A DNA stretch of 64,000 nt from Streptomyces flavofungini (GCF_030388665.1 NZ_CP128846.1:2706001-2770000), one strand, 5' to 3'. Shown: positions 28,158-36,840, numbered from the stretch's first letter. Notes: a model not told the origin generated them from the sequence alone. Program-made: numbers and translations.

Positions 28158-28800
28158 ATGAGTCCACAGGCGGCGGCGTTACGGCGGGGCGGCACGGTGG
28201 CGACACGGGCGGTGGGGCTCTGGCTCGCCCCCGAGGAGCGCGAGCAGCAGGCCCGGTCGTCCATGAGCGAACTGATCCGGGTGGGGGTGCCGGGGCTGCG
28301 GGCGCACCTGGATCTGTGGCGCGAGACCGTCGTCATGGCGGCGGGCCACGCCAACCGCACCCAGCAGGAGGAAATCCTTGGCGGTGTCCTGGAGCGGGCC
28401 GAGCGCGAGCCCCGGCGTTCGAGGGCGCTGCGGCTCGTCGCGGCCTCCTGCCAGGAGACGATGCCGTCGGTCCCTGACGCGCTCGCGGCCCGCCTCGACG
28501 AGGCCGTGGCGCGCCTGGTGCCGCCGCGGCGGCAGTCGGACGTGGCGTCGTTGGCGGCGGGGGGGGGAGTGCCGCTCCTGTCACGTCTGCCGCCGTCCCG
28601 TCGCTGGACGGCCTGAGCGAGACAGCGGGCGGTTCTCGGCAGCGACCCGACTGGGCGAGGACCTGAGTCCGCTGACCGGCCTCCCTCTGTCGAGGCTCAC
28701 CTTGTCCGGCAGCGGTCGCCCACGAGGCCTCGACTCGCTGCCACCGGGCCTCAAGGAGCTGAACCTCATCGGCTTCGACCTCACCGCGTGGCCGCCCTAG
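28158..28800 (+). pseudogene. Remnant of a NACHT/LRR-type (NLR-like) protein
   Basis: Two fragments with a deletion between them. From ATG 28158, a 152-residue helical section (RAVGLWLAPEEREQQARSSM, VPGLRAHLDLWRETVVMAAG) looks like the post-NTPase helical region of large streptomycete NACHT proteins; it stops at 28616. In another frame, near 28665-28800, leucine-rich-repeat text follows (LTGLPLSRLTLSG, LPPGLKELNLIGFDLTAWPP) to a TAG. The NACHT ATPase core (Walker A/B) and most LRRs are missing. NACHT and NLR-like proteins are linked to phage defence in bacteria. Family assignment rests on pattern recognition. Confidence 0.6.
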
Positions 28801-28929
28801 CTCGACTCCACGATCCCCCCCCCGGTGCAAGACGGCCTTCCCCGACTGCGCCCTGCCGCCCGCACCCGGACACGGCTGAGCCCCGCCCTCCGGGAAGGAG
28901 GAACGGGGCCCGCCGTACGTCGGTGTCGC

Positions 28930-29124
28930 TCAGCCCTGCCAGCTGTGCGGGGCGCGGAAGCCCGGGGTGCGCTCGAGGCGGCGCCAGCCGGCCTTGTCGC
29001 GGCCGCGGTGGGTGGGGGCGGCGGTGGGCTGCGCGGCGGCGCGGGCGAGCAGGATCGCGGTGAGGGCCGCGACCTCCTCGGGCTCGGCGTGGCCCTTCTC
29101 GACGCGGATGTCGGGAGTGCTCAT
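28930..29124 (-). CDS. accE: Acyl-CoA carboxylase epsilon subunit
   Basis: A 64-aa protein (MSTPDIRVEKGHAEPEEVAA) with the helical AccE/PccE form ending W..LER.PGFRAPHSW. In streptomycetes the epsilon subunit binds the carboxyltransferase beta subunit and boosts acetyl-/propionyl-CoA carboxylase activity. It lies 55 bp downstream of accB on the same strand. Length and position match family expectations. Confidence 0.9.
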   Translation of the reverse strand: MSTPDIRVEKGHAEPEEVAALTAILLARAAAQPTAAPTHRGRDKAGWRRLERTPGFRAPHSWQG

Positions 29125-29179
29125 TGCAGTGTGCTCCTTGTGGGAACTGCGGCGGACGGAAAAGGTCTGGGGCGCACCG

Positions 29180-30772
29180 CTACTGCGGCGGGTTGCCGTG
29201 CTTGCGCGAGGGCAGGTCGGCGTGCTTGTTGCGGAGCATCGCGAGGGAGTTGATCAGCACGGCGCGGGTCTCGGCCGGGTCGATCACGTCGTCGACGAGT
29301 CCGCGCTCGGCGGCGTAGTACGGGTGCATCAGCTCGGCCTTGTACTCCTTGACCATGCGGGCGCGCATGGCCTCGGGGTCCTCGGCGGCGGCGATCTGAC
29401 GGCGGAAGATGACGTTGGCCGCGCCCTCGGCGCCCATGACGGCGATCTCGTTGGTGGGCCAGGCGTAGGTCAGGTCGGCGCCGATGGACTGGCTGTCCAT
29501 GACGATGTACGCGCCGCCGTAGGCCTTGCGCAGGATCAGCGAGATCCGGGGCACCGTCGCGTTGCAGTAGGCGTAGAGCAGCTTGGCGCCGTGGCGGATG
29601 ATGCCGCCGTGCTCCTGGTCGACGCCGGGCAGGAAGCCGGGGACGTCGAGGAGCGTGACGATCGGGATGTTGAAGGCGTCGCACATCTGGACGAAGCGGG
29701 CCGCCTTCTCGGAGGCCTCGATGTCCAGGACGCCCGCGAGGGACTGCGGCTGGTTGGCGACGATGCCGACGACCTGGCCGTCCAGGCGGGCCAGGGCGCA
29801 GATGATGTTGCGCGCCCAGCGCTCGTGGACCTCCAAGTAGTCGCCGTCGTCGACGAGTTCCTCGATGACCTTCGCCATGTCGTACGGCCGGTTGCCGTCG
29901 GCGGGGACCAGGTCGAGCAGTACGTCGCTGCGGCGCTCGACGGGGTCGTCGGAGGGCGCGACGGGCGGGTTCTCGCGGTTGTTCTGCGGGAGCATCGCGA
30001 GGAGGTAGCGGACCTCGGCGAGGCAGGTCTCCTCGTCGTCGTACGCGAAGTGGCAGACGCCGGAGGTCTCGGCGTGCACGTCCGCGCCGCCCAGGCCGTT
30101 CTGGGAGATCTCCTCGCCGGTCACCGCGCGGACCACGTCCGGGCCCGTGATGAACATCTGCGAGGTGTCGCGGACCATGAACACGAAGTCGGTCAGGGCG
30201 GGGCTGTAGGCCGCGCCGCCCGCGCACGGGCCGAGCATCACCGAGATCTGCGGGATGACACCCGAGGCCTTGGTGTTGCGCTGGAAGATGCCGCCGTACC
30301 CGGCGAGGGCGGAGACGCCCTCCTGGATGCGGGCGCCCGCGCCGTCGTTCAGGGAGACGAGGGGCGCGCCGGCCGCGATGGCCATGTCCATGATCTTGTG
30401 GATCTTGGTGGCGTGCGCCTCGCCGAGGGCGCCGCCGAAGATCCGGAAGTCGTGGGCGTACACGAAGACCGTGCGGCCCTCGACCGTGCCCCAGCCGGTG
30501 ATGACACCGTCGGTGTACGGCTTCTTGGCCTCCAGGCCGAAGCCCTGGGCACGGTGCCGCCGCAGCTGCTCGACCTCCTGGAACGACCCCTCGTCGAGGA
30601 GGAGACCGATCCGCTCCCGCGCCGTCAGCTTGCCCTTGGCGTGCTGCGCCTCGGTCGCCTTCTCACTGGGTCCCGCCAGCGCCTGCGCGCGGATCTCGGC
30701 CAATTCGGCCACTCGGCCCCGCGCGTCGGTGGGCTCCCCCGCGGAAGATCCAGCTTCGTCCAAAACGGTCAT
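29180..30772 (-). CDS. accB: Acyl-CoA (propionyl-/acetyl-CoA) carboxylase beta subunit
   Basis: A 530-aa carboxyltransferase that moves CO2 from biotin to acyl-CoA, supplying malonyl- and methylmalonyl-CoA for fatty acids and polyketides. Two crotonase-fold halves are seen: GKLTARERIGLLLDEGSF, SLNDGAGARIQEGVSALAGY, GPCAGGAAYSPALTDF, then IPIVTLLDVPGFLPGVDQEH and RKAYGGAYIVMDSQ. Start ATG 30772 (MTVLDEAG) gives the exact length of the S. coelicolor PccB/AccB protein as I recall it. Operon with accE. Confidence 0.95.
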   Translation of the reverse strand: MTVLDEAGSSAGEPTDARGRVAELAEIRAQALAGPSEKATEAQHAKGKLTARERIGLLLDEGSFQEVEQLRRHRAQGFGLEAKKPYTDGVITGWGTVEGRTVFVYAHDFRIFGGALGEAHATKIHKIMDMAIAAGAPLVSLNDGAGARIQEGVSALAGYGGIFQRNTKASGVIPQISVMLGPCAGGAAYSPALTDFVFMVRDTSQMFITGPDVVRAVTGEEISQNGLGGADVHAETSGVCHFAYDDEETCLAEVRYLLAMLPQNNRENPPVAPSDDPVERRSDVLLDLVPADGNRPYDMAKVIEELVDDGDYLEVHERWARNIICALARLDGQVVGIVANQPQSLAGVLDIEASEKAARFVQMCDAFNIPIVTLLDVPGFLPGVDQEHGGIIRHGAKLLYAYCNATVPRISLILRKAYGGAYIVMDSQSIGADLTYAWPTNEIAVMGAEGAANVIFRRQIAAAEDPEAMRARMVKEYKAELMHPYYAAERGLVDDVIDPAETRAVLINSLAMLRNKHADLPSRKHGNPPQ

Positions 30773-31223
30773 GCTCTCGACCTTACGAAGGACACGAGGG
30801 AAAACGGACCGTCGACTCTGCACAGTCTCCGGACCGTTTTCCTGGCACCCCCGAACAGAAGCGCTGGGCGGTGCAGCCGAAGTGACTGCTCAGAGGCCCA
30901 TTCGGCTGTAGGGATTCCACAACCCGCACGCATGAGACTCAGGTCACACCCAGGGTCGGAGCGGGCCGCTCCGGACGCGCTGCGCAGTCGCGGGTCACGG
31001 CCCGTGACGGTCATCGCAGGACGCCGACGGGAAGCCTCGCGCGGGTGCGTGGCACCCGCGCGGTCGGCGGAGGATACCGGCCCGGGCCGACAGCTCGCCG
31101 AATTGGCGGGCCCCGACAACCGGCGGCCGGTCGAGCGCGGCCCACGCGGGGCCCGCCGAAGGGCTTCCCGGCACCCTTCAGCGCCCTTGAGCGCCCTTGG
31201 GCACCCTCCGGGTCAGGCCCTGC
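30773..31223. promoter_or_regulatory. accB upstream region with inverted repeat
   Basis: 450 bp without a gene. Close to the accB start it holds an inverted repeat GGAAAACGGACCG (30799-30811) / CGGACCGTTTTCC (30830-30842) with one mismatch, centred about 50 bp upstream of the ATG. It could be an operator for accB. The remaining 30850-31223 shows nothing recognisable. Confidence 0.5.
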
Positions 31224-32063
31224 TCAGGCCCGGTGGATCACGATGTCCCCGGCCCCCGTGCGCCCGCGCACCTGGACCGTCTCGCCGGAGTCGCCGGGAC
31301 CCTCGGAGGAGCCGAGCGCCTGCCGCACGGTCCCGGCCTTGGTGCGGACATCGAGCCAGGCCGCGGTGCCCTCGCGGACGCCGACGTCGATGCGGCCCAT
31401 GCCGGTCTCGACGACGACGCTGCCGCGCACGACCTCCCCGACCGCGATGGCGCCGTTGGCCGTCCTGATGCTGACGTCGGAGAGCGCGTGCCCGATCGTG
31501 ATGGTGCCGTTGGAGGCCTTCACGCGCAGGTCGCCGACGACCTCGCCGACCTCCGTCGGGCCGTTGGAGTTCTTGATCACGGCGGCGCCGCCGACCTCCC
31601 CGAGGCGGACCCCGCCGGAGGCGGTGGTGACGTCGACGGGGCCTTCCGCGCGGTCGACGACGACCTGGCCGTATCCGGTGTGCAGCCGCGCCGCGCCCGC
31701 CCACTCGACCCGGACGTCCCCGGCCGAGGTCTTCAGCTCGCACTCCCCGAGGCGTCCGGTCGCGCCGAAGTCGGCCATGGAGGTGGTGACGTCCAGGTGC
31801 GAGCCCTCGGGGAGCGCGATCTCCACGTCGACGGACGAGCCCCGGCCGAACAGGGAGCGTTCCTTGGGGCCCTTGACCAGGAGCCGTCCGTTCGCGTACT
31901 CGACCCGGGTGCGCTCGGCCGCGCGCACGTCGGCCGGGCGCGACTCGGTGCTGGGGCGCACGTCGACGACGGTGTCGGCGCGGTCCGACGCGGTGATCCG
32001 CACCGTCCCCACCTCCAGGATCACCGAGGCGTAGACGGGCTTGGCGGTGTCGAAGGTTGGCAT
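31224..32063 (-). CDS. DUF4097 beta-strand-repeat protein
   Basis: A 279-aa protein built of short repeating beta strands (VTTASGGVRLGEVGGAAVIK, KASNGTITIGHALSDVSIRT, TANGAIAVGEVVRGSVVVET), the DUF4097 (putative adhesin-like) right-handed beta-helix pattern. No signal peptide or TM segment is seen, so it is probably cytoplasmic. It is 97 bp downstream of the HicB/RHH-like gene on the same strand, a pairing I would expect to be functional but cannot assign. Confidence 0.8.
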   Translation of the reverse strand: MPTFDTAKPVYASVILEVGTVRITASDRADTVVDVRPSTESRPADVRAAERTRVEYANGRLLVKGPKERSLFGRGSSVDVEIALPEGSHLDVTTSMADFGATGRLGECELKTSAGDVRVEWAGAARLHTGYGQVVVDRAEGPVDVTTASGGVRLGEVGGAAVIKNSNGPTEVGEVVGDLRVKASNGTITIGHALSDVSIRTANGAIAVGEVVRGSVVVETGMGRIDVGVREGTAAWLDVRTKAGTVRQALGSSEGPGDSGETVQVRGRTGAGDIVIHRA

Positions 32064-32160
32064 GGGGCTGTCCTCATCCTGATCCTGATGGGCCGTCCGG
32101 CCGTGCGTCCGGACGCGTCGTGCGTGCGGGCCGGACCCGACGACCGGCGGGGTGGGGCCG

Positions 32161-32697
32161 CTAACGCGCCCAGCCCGTATAGCTGTTGCCCGCGCCCTGG
32201 GGCCCGCGGGGCGTGGGCCGGTGGGCCGGGTCGCCCTGCTTGAGGGCGTCGGCGACGGTGCGGACCAGCCAGGCGTTGACCGACAGGCTCTCGGCCGCGG
32301 CGGCCTCCTCGGCCTGGGCCTTGAGGTGCATCGGAAGGCGGAGGTTGATGCGGGCCGTGCCGCCCTCCTCCGGCTCCGGCACGGGCGCGGGCGCCGGGGC
32401 GGCGGGCCGGGAGACGCGCAGGTCCACGGGCATCGCGTCGAAGCCCTCGCCCGCCGGGGCGGGGGTCACCACGAAGTCCGGATCGCCCCCACGCAGACGC
32501 ACGTCGACCGAGCCCGGGGCCAGGTCTCGGGTAATCTCGTCCATGGCCGCGGACAGCACGTTCAACATGGTGAGCCGGGTGGCCGACTCCAGCGGCGCGA
32601 TCAGACGCTCGGCGATCGCCCGGGCGTCCTCACCCCCGGCCTCTGCGGCGACCGCGAGCTCCTGCCGGAGCTGGTCGACATACGGCGTGAGATTCAT
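32161..32697 (-). CDS. HicB/ribbon-helix-helix-like regulator
   Basis: A 178-aa protein. N-terminal helices (LTPYVDQLRQELAVAAEAGG, SAAMDEITRDLAPGSVDVRL) are followed by a Pro/Glu linker and a C-terminal ribbon-helix-helix (ARINLRLPMHLKAQAEEAAA, SLSVNAWLVRTVADAL). RHH domains of this kind occur in HicB-type antitoxins; no HicA-like toxin lies beside it, so it probably acts as a regulator. ATG 32697 is used; a dyad overlaps it. Confidence 0.75.
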   Translation of the reverse strand: MNLTPYVDQLRQELAVAAEAGGEDARAIAERLIAPLESATRLTMLNVLSAAMDEITRDLAPGSVDVRLRGGDPDFVVTPAPAGEGFDAMPVDLRVSRPAAPAPAPVPEPEEGGTARINLRLPMHLKAQAEEAAAAESLSVNAWLVRTVADALKQGDPAHRPTPRGPQGAGNSYTGWAR

Positions 32698-32728
32698 GGC
32701 ACCATTCTGGCACCACAGTGGCGCCATG
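32695..32728. promoter_or_regulatory. Dyad overlapping the start of the RHH gene
   Basis: CATGGCACCA (32695-32704) and TGGCGCCATG (32719-32728) form an inverted repeat with one mismatch that spans the RHH gene's ATG; a third TGGCACCA (32708-32715) lies in between. Likely autoregulatory operator (inference). Confidence 0.55.
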
Positions 32729-33086
32729 GCAAGTTCTCAACGTCTCAAAACCGCCATCATCCCCGGCCCGCGACGGCGCCACCCGTAACGCCACGCACCC
32801 CCGACGCACCCTGGCGCGCCCCCGTCCGCGCCCGCCCGCCATCCGGGGGCGCACGCACCCGCCCCCGGCTCACACCCACCCGCACCACCATCCCCCCGAC
32901 TGGAACTCCGCCACTCGGCCCCACTTCTCCACACTCGACGTGTAATCGCCTCGACACGCTCCGCTTGATGTTGAATATTGAACCGAGCAGCGTTACAGTC
33001 AATCTCGTTGAACCCTCAACTACTCACGGCCGTGGCTCAGCACCCCCGAAGGCCCGGGGCCCGGCCCGTCCCCCGAGGAGCACGTC
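32729..33086 (+). promoter_or_regulatory. yceI upstream region with GTTGA dyad
   Basis: The first part is C/A-rich and empty. From 32955 the strand becomes A/T-richer (TTGATGTTGAATATTGAACC), probably the promoter of the YceI gene, and a perfect palindrome GTTGA-ACCC-TCAAC lies at 33007-33020. TTGA...TCAA dyads are typical of MarR-family sites; the binding protein is not encoded alongside. Confidence 0.5.
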
Positions 33087-33692
33087 ATGGGAATCTTCAG
33101 CCGCAAGGACGACAACAGCGCCCCCGCGACCGCCGAGGCGGCCCCGGAACTCGGGGCGCTGACGGGTGAGTACACGCTCGACCCGGCGCACACGACGATC
33201 GGCTTCGTCGCCCGGCACGCGATGGTCACCAACGTCAAGGGCTCCTTCAAGGAGTTCAGCGGCACGCTGCACCTGGACGGCGCCGACCCGGCCGCGTCGA
33301 CGGCCTCCCTCGACGTCGCGATGGACAGCATCGACACCGGCAACGCGGACCGCGACGGCCACCTGAAGAGCGCGGACTTCTTCAAGACCGACGAGTTCCC
33401 GCAGATGACCTTCCGCTCCACCAAGGCGGAGGCCCTCGGCGGCGACGACTACCGCATCACCGGCGACCTCACGATCCTCGGCACCACCAGGCCGCTGACC
33501 ATCGACCTGGAGTTCAACGGCGCCGCGAAGGACCCGTTCGGCAACGAGCGCGTCGGCTTCGAGGGCAAGGCGGAGATCCTGCGCTCCGAGTGGGGCCTGA
33601 CCTGGAACGCGGCCCTGGAGACCGGTGGCGTGCTCGTCTCCGACAAGATCAAGCTCAACTTCGACATCTCGGCGATCAAGAACGCCGCATGA
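33087..33692 (+). CDS. YceI-family lipocalin-like protein
   Basis: A 201-aa protein with the YceI fold: TGEYTLDPAHTTIGFVARHA, KGSFKEFSGTLHLDG, GHLKSADFFKTDEFPQMTFR, and LGTTRPLTIDLEFNG. Family members bind long isoprenoid or amphiphilic ligands in a beta-barrel. There is no export signal, so this copy is cytoplasmic, with a 30-residue polar extension at the N-terminus. An RBS-like GAGGAGC precedes ATG 33087. Confidence 0.93.
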   Translation: MGIFSRKDDNSAPATAEAAPELGALTGEYTLDPAHTTIGFVARHAMVTNVKGSFKEFSGTLHLDGADPAASTASLDVAMDSIDTGNADRDGHLKSADFFKTDEFPQMTFRSTKAEALGGDDYRITGDLTILGTTRPLTIDLEFNGAAKDPFGNERVGFEGKAEILRSEWGLTWNAALETGGVLVSDKIKLNFDISAIKNAA

Positions 33693-33694
33693 GG

Positions 33695-33720
33695 CCGTGC
33701 CGCCGCGCGCGGCGGCACGG
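33695..33720 (+). terminator. Terminator after the YceI gene
   Basis: Ten-bp stem CCGTGCCGCC (33695-33704) / GGCGGCACGG (33711-33720), 2 bp after the stop codon. Confidence 0.7.
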
Positions 33721-33732
33721 TACCGTTCGGCG

Positions 33733-34275
33733 GTGTCCGAGTTCCTGTCCCAACTGCCCGCCCTCATAGGCGTGGTCATCGGTGCCATGGGGTCGTACGT
33801 CGCCGTGGTGCGGGGCGAGCGGGTCCGGTTCCGGCGCGAGCGCGAGGCCCGCTGGGAAGAGCGGCGCCTCGCGGTCTACACCGAGTACGCGCGCGTACTG
33901 AAGCAGACCGTCACGCTCACCTACCGGATCGCCGCCCACCAGGGCAACGACCCGCATCCGCACCCCCTGTCCGCCGACGAGGCCGAGCCGCACCTCACCG
34001 AGGCCGCCGACACGCGCGACCTGGCGGGCGAGGCCCTGCTGCTGCTCGGCTCGGCGCGGGTGGTGGAGCGGGCCCGGGTGTGGGTGGTCGTCGTGATCGA
34101 GATGGAGCGGTTCCTGCGCGCGGGCACCCACGACCCGGATGCCTGGCAGGGCCTCCTCGCCCGCCAGCGGGCGGCCCGCGAGGGCTACTACGCCGCGGTG
34201 CGGGAGGACCTGGGACTGCCGCCCGGCCACTCGGGCCGGTGGGAGCTGCCCGGACTCGGGTCACCGCTCGTCTGA
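33733..34275 (+). CDS. Hypothetical protein with one N-terminal membrane segment
   Basis: A 180-aa protein. A single TM segment near the N-terminus (LPALIGVVIGAMGSYVAVV) is followed by an Arg/Glu-rich stretch and a long amphipathic helical domain (WEERRLAVYTEYARVLKQTV, GEALLLLGSARVVERARVWV). Similar one-TM helical proteins are common and uncharacterised in streptomycetes. GTG 33733 follows the YceI terminator closely, so it may have its own promoter within that hairpin region. Confidence 0.7.
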   Translation: MSEFLSQLPALIGVVIGAMGSYVAVVRGERVRFRREREARWEERRLAVYTEYARVLKQTVTLTYRIAAHQGNDPHPHPLSADEAEPHLTEAADTRDLAGEALLLLGSARVVERARVWVVVVIEMERFLRAGTHDPDAWQGLLARQRAAREGYYAAVREDLGLPPGHSGRWELPGLGSPLV

Positions 34276-34307
34276 CCACGCTGCGTACCGCGCCTCCCGG
34301 CCGGCCC

Positions 34308-34718
34308 TCACCCGGCGTGGCGCGCCGCCGCGGCCGCGGTGTGCTCCAGGATCGCCGCCACCAGCGGGCCCTGCACAGCCGGCGGCAGCGCGTGCCCCGT
34401 GCCCGGGATCTCGACCAGCCGTGCGCCGCCCACGACCTGGGCCAGGTGCTGCGGCTGCGGCGGCGGGAAGACCGGCTCGGCGGGGGCCAGCCTCACCAGG
34501 ACCGGGACCTCGTTCCGCGCGAGGCGCGCCGTGCCCAGCATCCCCGAGTCGTCCGCGAGGCCGTGCGCCGCCGACGTCTCGTACGTACCCGCGTACGCGA
34601 CGACACGCCGGAGGTGGCCGAGGCGGCCGTGACTCAGCCTCGACATGGGCCCACCGCAGGCCCGGGCACCGACAGCGCCTCTCGACGCGGCCCCCGGGGA
34701 AATGGGTGGTTGCGCCAC
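34308..34718 (-). pseudogene. C-terminal fragment of an alpha/beta hydrolase
   Basis: A 136-aa reading frame whose second half reads like the end of an alpha/beta hydrolase: NEVPVLVRLAPAEPVFPPPQ, then GARLVEIPGTGHALPPAVQG with the catalytic-His loop (GHALP). The oxyanion loop and the GxSxG nucleophile elbow are absent, and the N-terminal 25 residues look non-native. I read it as a truncated remnant rather than a working enzyme. Confidence 0.6.
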
Positions 34719-34744
34719 GTACCCGGCCGTTAGCCTCGGCCCCG

Positions 34745-35170
34745 ATGAAACAGCGACAGCAGAAGAAGCTCTCCCGGCGGCTCTTCGAGGCCATCTGGCA
34801 GGACACCCCCACCGTCGTGCGGTCCCTGCTGCGAGCCGGGGCCGACCCGGAGCGCCGCGACGGCGACGGGATCACGCCGCTGTACGAGGCCTCCGTGAAC
34901 GGCCGGACCGCGATCGTCCGGCTGCTCCTCGCCGCCGGGGCCGCCCCCGACACCGAGAGCCTCGGGTCCGGCCTGGGCGCGGACGGCACGCCGTTGTGCG
35001 CGGCGGCCTGCTGGGGGCACACCGGGACCGTGCGCGCGCTGCTCGCGCACGGCGCCGATCCGAACCTCCGCGAGAGCCGGGGCACGGGCTGGTCCCCGCT
35101 GCGGTGGGCGCACCAGGGGCCCCACCCGGAGACGGCCGCCCTGCTGGTCGCGGCGGGCGCGACGGCCTAG
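34745..35170 (+). CDS. Ankyrin-repeat protein
   Basis: A 141-aa protein made of about four ankyrin repeats: FEAIWQDTPTVVRSLLRAGA, GITPLYEASVNGRTAIVRLL, GTPLCAAACWGHTGTVRALL and WSPLRWAHQGPHPETAALLV. It has a basic N-terminus (MKQRQQKKLSRR). Ankyrin repeats bind partner proteins; no partner is evident. Starts at ATG 34745. Confidence 0.9.
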   Translation: MKQRQQKKLSRRLFEAIWQDTPTVVRSLLRAGADPERRDGDGITPLYEASVNGRTAIVRLLLAAGAAPDTESLGSGLGADGTPLCAAACWGHTGTVRALLAHGADPNLRESRGTGWSPLRWAHQGPHPETAALLVAAGATA

Positions 35171-35271
35171 GGCACGCGCCGACGGGGCGGCCGGACTACG
35201 CGCCGCCCGTCGGGGGCGCGGGCCCCCTCGGACGCCCCCATCGGCGCAGACGCCACCCCGTCGGACAGGCC

Positions 35272-36648
35272 CTAGAACCCGCCCCCGAAGTCCCCGCCCC
35301 CACCGAAGCCGCCCCCGCCGAAGTCCCCGCCGCCACCGAAGTCACCGCCGCCGAAGTCACCGGAGGAGAAGTCGGCGCCGGACACGTCGCCGCCCTCGTA
35401 GCCGCCCCCGCCGAAGTCCCCGTATCCGGCGCCGTAGCTCGCCGCGTACGCGGGGCTCGCCATCATCGAGCCGAGCATCGTGCCGACGAGGAGGCCGGGG
35501 AGCAGGCCGCCGCCGAAGTAGCCGCCCGCCCAAGGGCCGTAGGCGGGTCCGGCCTCCCAGTAGGGGCGTCGTTCGCCGGATTCGGTGGTGACGGTGCGGG
35601 CCATCGGGTCGTCGCCGTCGGCGAGGCGCACCGCGTCGGCCGCGCACACCGGCACCTCGCGGGGCGTGCCCCCGGCGGGGGTCCACTCGGCGTCCTTCAC
35701 GGAGGGGCCGTGCCGGGGGTCGAAGAAGCAGGGGGCCCGGCGCTCGGGCAGCGGGCGGCCCTCCCGCCGGGCGGCGAGCAGCGCCAGCGAGAACCGGCCG
35801 TCCTCCAGGGCCTGGGTGACGGCCCGCACCTGTTCGGGGCGTTCCGCCGCGGCCATGAAGGACTTGGCCTTCTCATAGGCGTCCAGGGACCGTTCGTAGT
35901 CCGCGCGCATGGCGTCGTCCGCGCCCGCCTCCGCCGGGTGGAAGTCGAGCCGGTCCAACTCCTCGCCGAAGGCGGTGATGTCCTCGTCGACCACGACGCG
36001 CAGCTTGTCCAGGGCCGCGCGCTGCTCCTCCTCGCGGGCGCGGCGCTTGCGGCGGGCGATGGCGTAGGCGCCCGCGCCGCCCGCGACCACCACCGCGCCG
36101 ACCCCGATCAGGGCGCCGACGGGCACGCCGTCGCCGCCGCCCGAAGCGCTGCCCCAGGACGCGGGGGCCGAGCCCGAGACCTGCGGGAGTGCCTGGTCGA
36201 CGAAGTCGTTGAGCTGGGACTTCGCGTCCTCGCCCTGGACCAGCGAGGACAGGTTGCCGACGGCGTTGTTCGAGAGCACGGAGACGTCGGCCTTCGCGTC
36301 GAAGCGGTCGCCGAGGCGGACGGCGTACACGCCGGTGACGCCGGTGGCGGTGCGCAGGTCGCGGAAGAGGTCGTCGCGGCCGGGGAACGAGGCGGGGAGC
36401 ACCGCGACGAACACCGGCTTGTCGGCCTTCTTGATCTTGTCGGCGAGGGCGTCCGCGTCGGCGGCGGAGAGCTGGGAGGCGGCGGCCTCGTCGACGTACA
36501 CCGGGTTCTTCTTCAGGGCGTCGGCCACGGCCTGGACGTCCGTCACGGCCTGGGCTCCGGGCGCCGCCGTGAGCGTGGCGCCGAGGGCCAGGAGCAGTCC
36601 GGACAGGATCAGGGTCAGCCGCGACGCCGTCTGCCTGGTGGGCCTCAT
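35272..36648 (-). CDS. Secreted, membrane-anchored protein with glycine-rich tail
   Basis: A 458-aa protein. Signal peptide MRPTRQTASRLTLILSGLLL ending near AQA (about residue 34); a 130-residue extracytoplasmic domain (NPVYVDEAAASQLSAADADA, VFVAVLPASFPGRDDLF); one TM segment (VGALIGVGAVVVAGGAGAYA, about 176-197); a helical cytoplasmic section (ARREGRPLPERRAPCFFDPR); then a hydrophobic patch and an extremely Gly/Phe/Asp-rich end (GDFGGGG repeats, about 400-458). The domain is not one I can name with confidence; it somewhat resembles TPM-type secreted proteins. Confidence 0.8.
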   Translation of the reverse strand: MRPTRQTASRLTLILSGLLLALGATLTAAPGAQAVTDVQAVADALKKNPVYVDEAAASQLSAADADALADKIKKADKPVFVAVLPASFPGRDDLFRDLRTATGVTGVYAVRLGDRFDAKADVSVLSNNAVGNLSSLVQGEDAKSQLNDFVDQALPQVSGSAPASWGSASGGGDGVPVGALIGVGAVVVAGGAGAYAIARRKRRAREEEQRAALDKLRVVVDEDITAFGEELDRLDFHPAEAGADDAMRADYERSLDAYEKAKSFMAAAERPEQVRAVTQALEDGRFSLALLAARREGRPLPERRAPCFFDPRHGPSVKDAEWTPAGGTPREVPVCAADAVRLADGDDPMARTVTTESGERRPYWEAGPAYGPWAGGYFGGGLLPGLLVGTMLGSMMASPAYAASYGAGYGDFGGGGYEGGDVSGADFSSGDFGGGDFGGGGDFGGGGFGGGGDFGGGF

Positions 36649-36775
36649 ACTTCACGCTAACTCTTCCACGGCCGGAACGTTCCCTCCGTTCGGCGTGGAA
36701 AGCGCTCACCGCGTTCGGCTCCCGAAGTCTTGACGGGCCCTTGGGGCAGCAGTTAACTCACGACTTGAACTAAGG

Positions 36776-36790
36776 CATGACGTAGTCATG
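36776..36790. promoter_or_regulatory. Perfect palindrome upstream of the GH30 gene
   Basis: CATGAC-GTA-GTCATG at 36776-36790, about 50 bp before the glycosidase ATG, near a TTGAAC element. Candidate operator for a sugar-responsive regulator (inference). Confidence 0.5.
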
Positions 36791-36840
36791 ACATCCCCAT
36801 GGCTTCCCGGCCCGGCCCCACGAAGGGCGGAGAACGTCCC

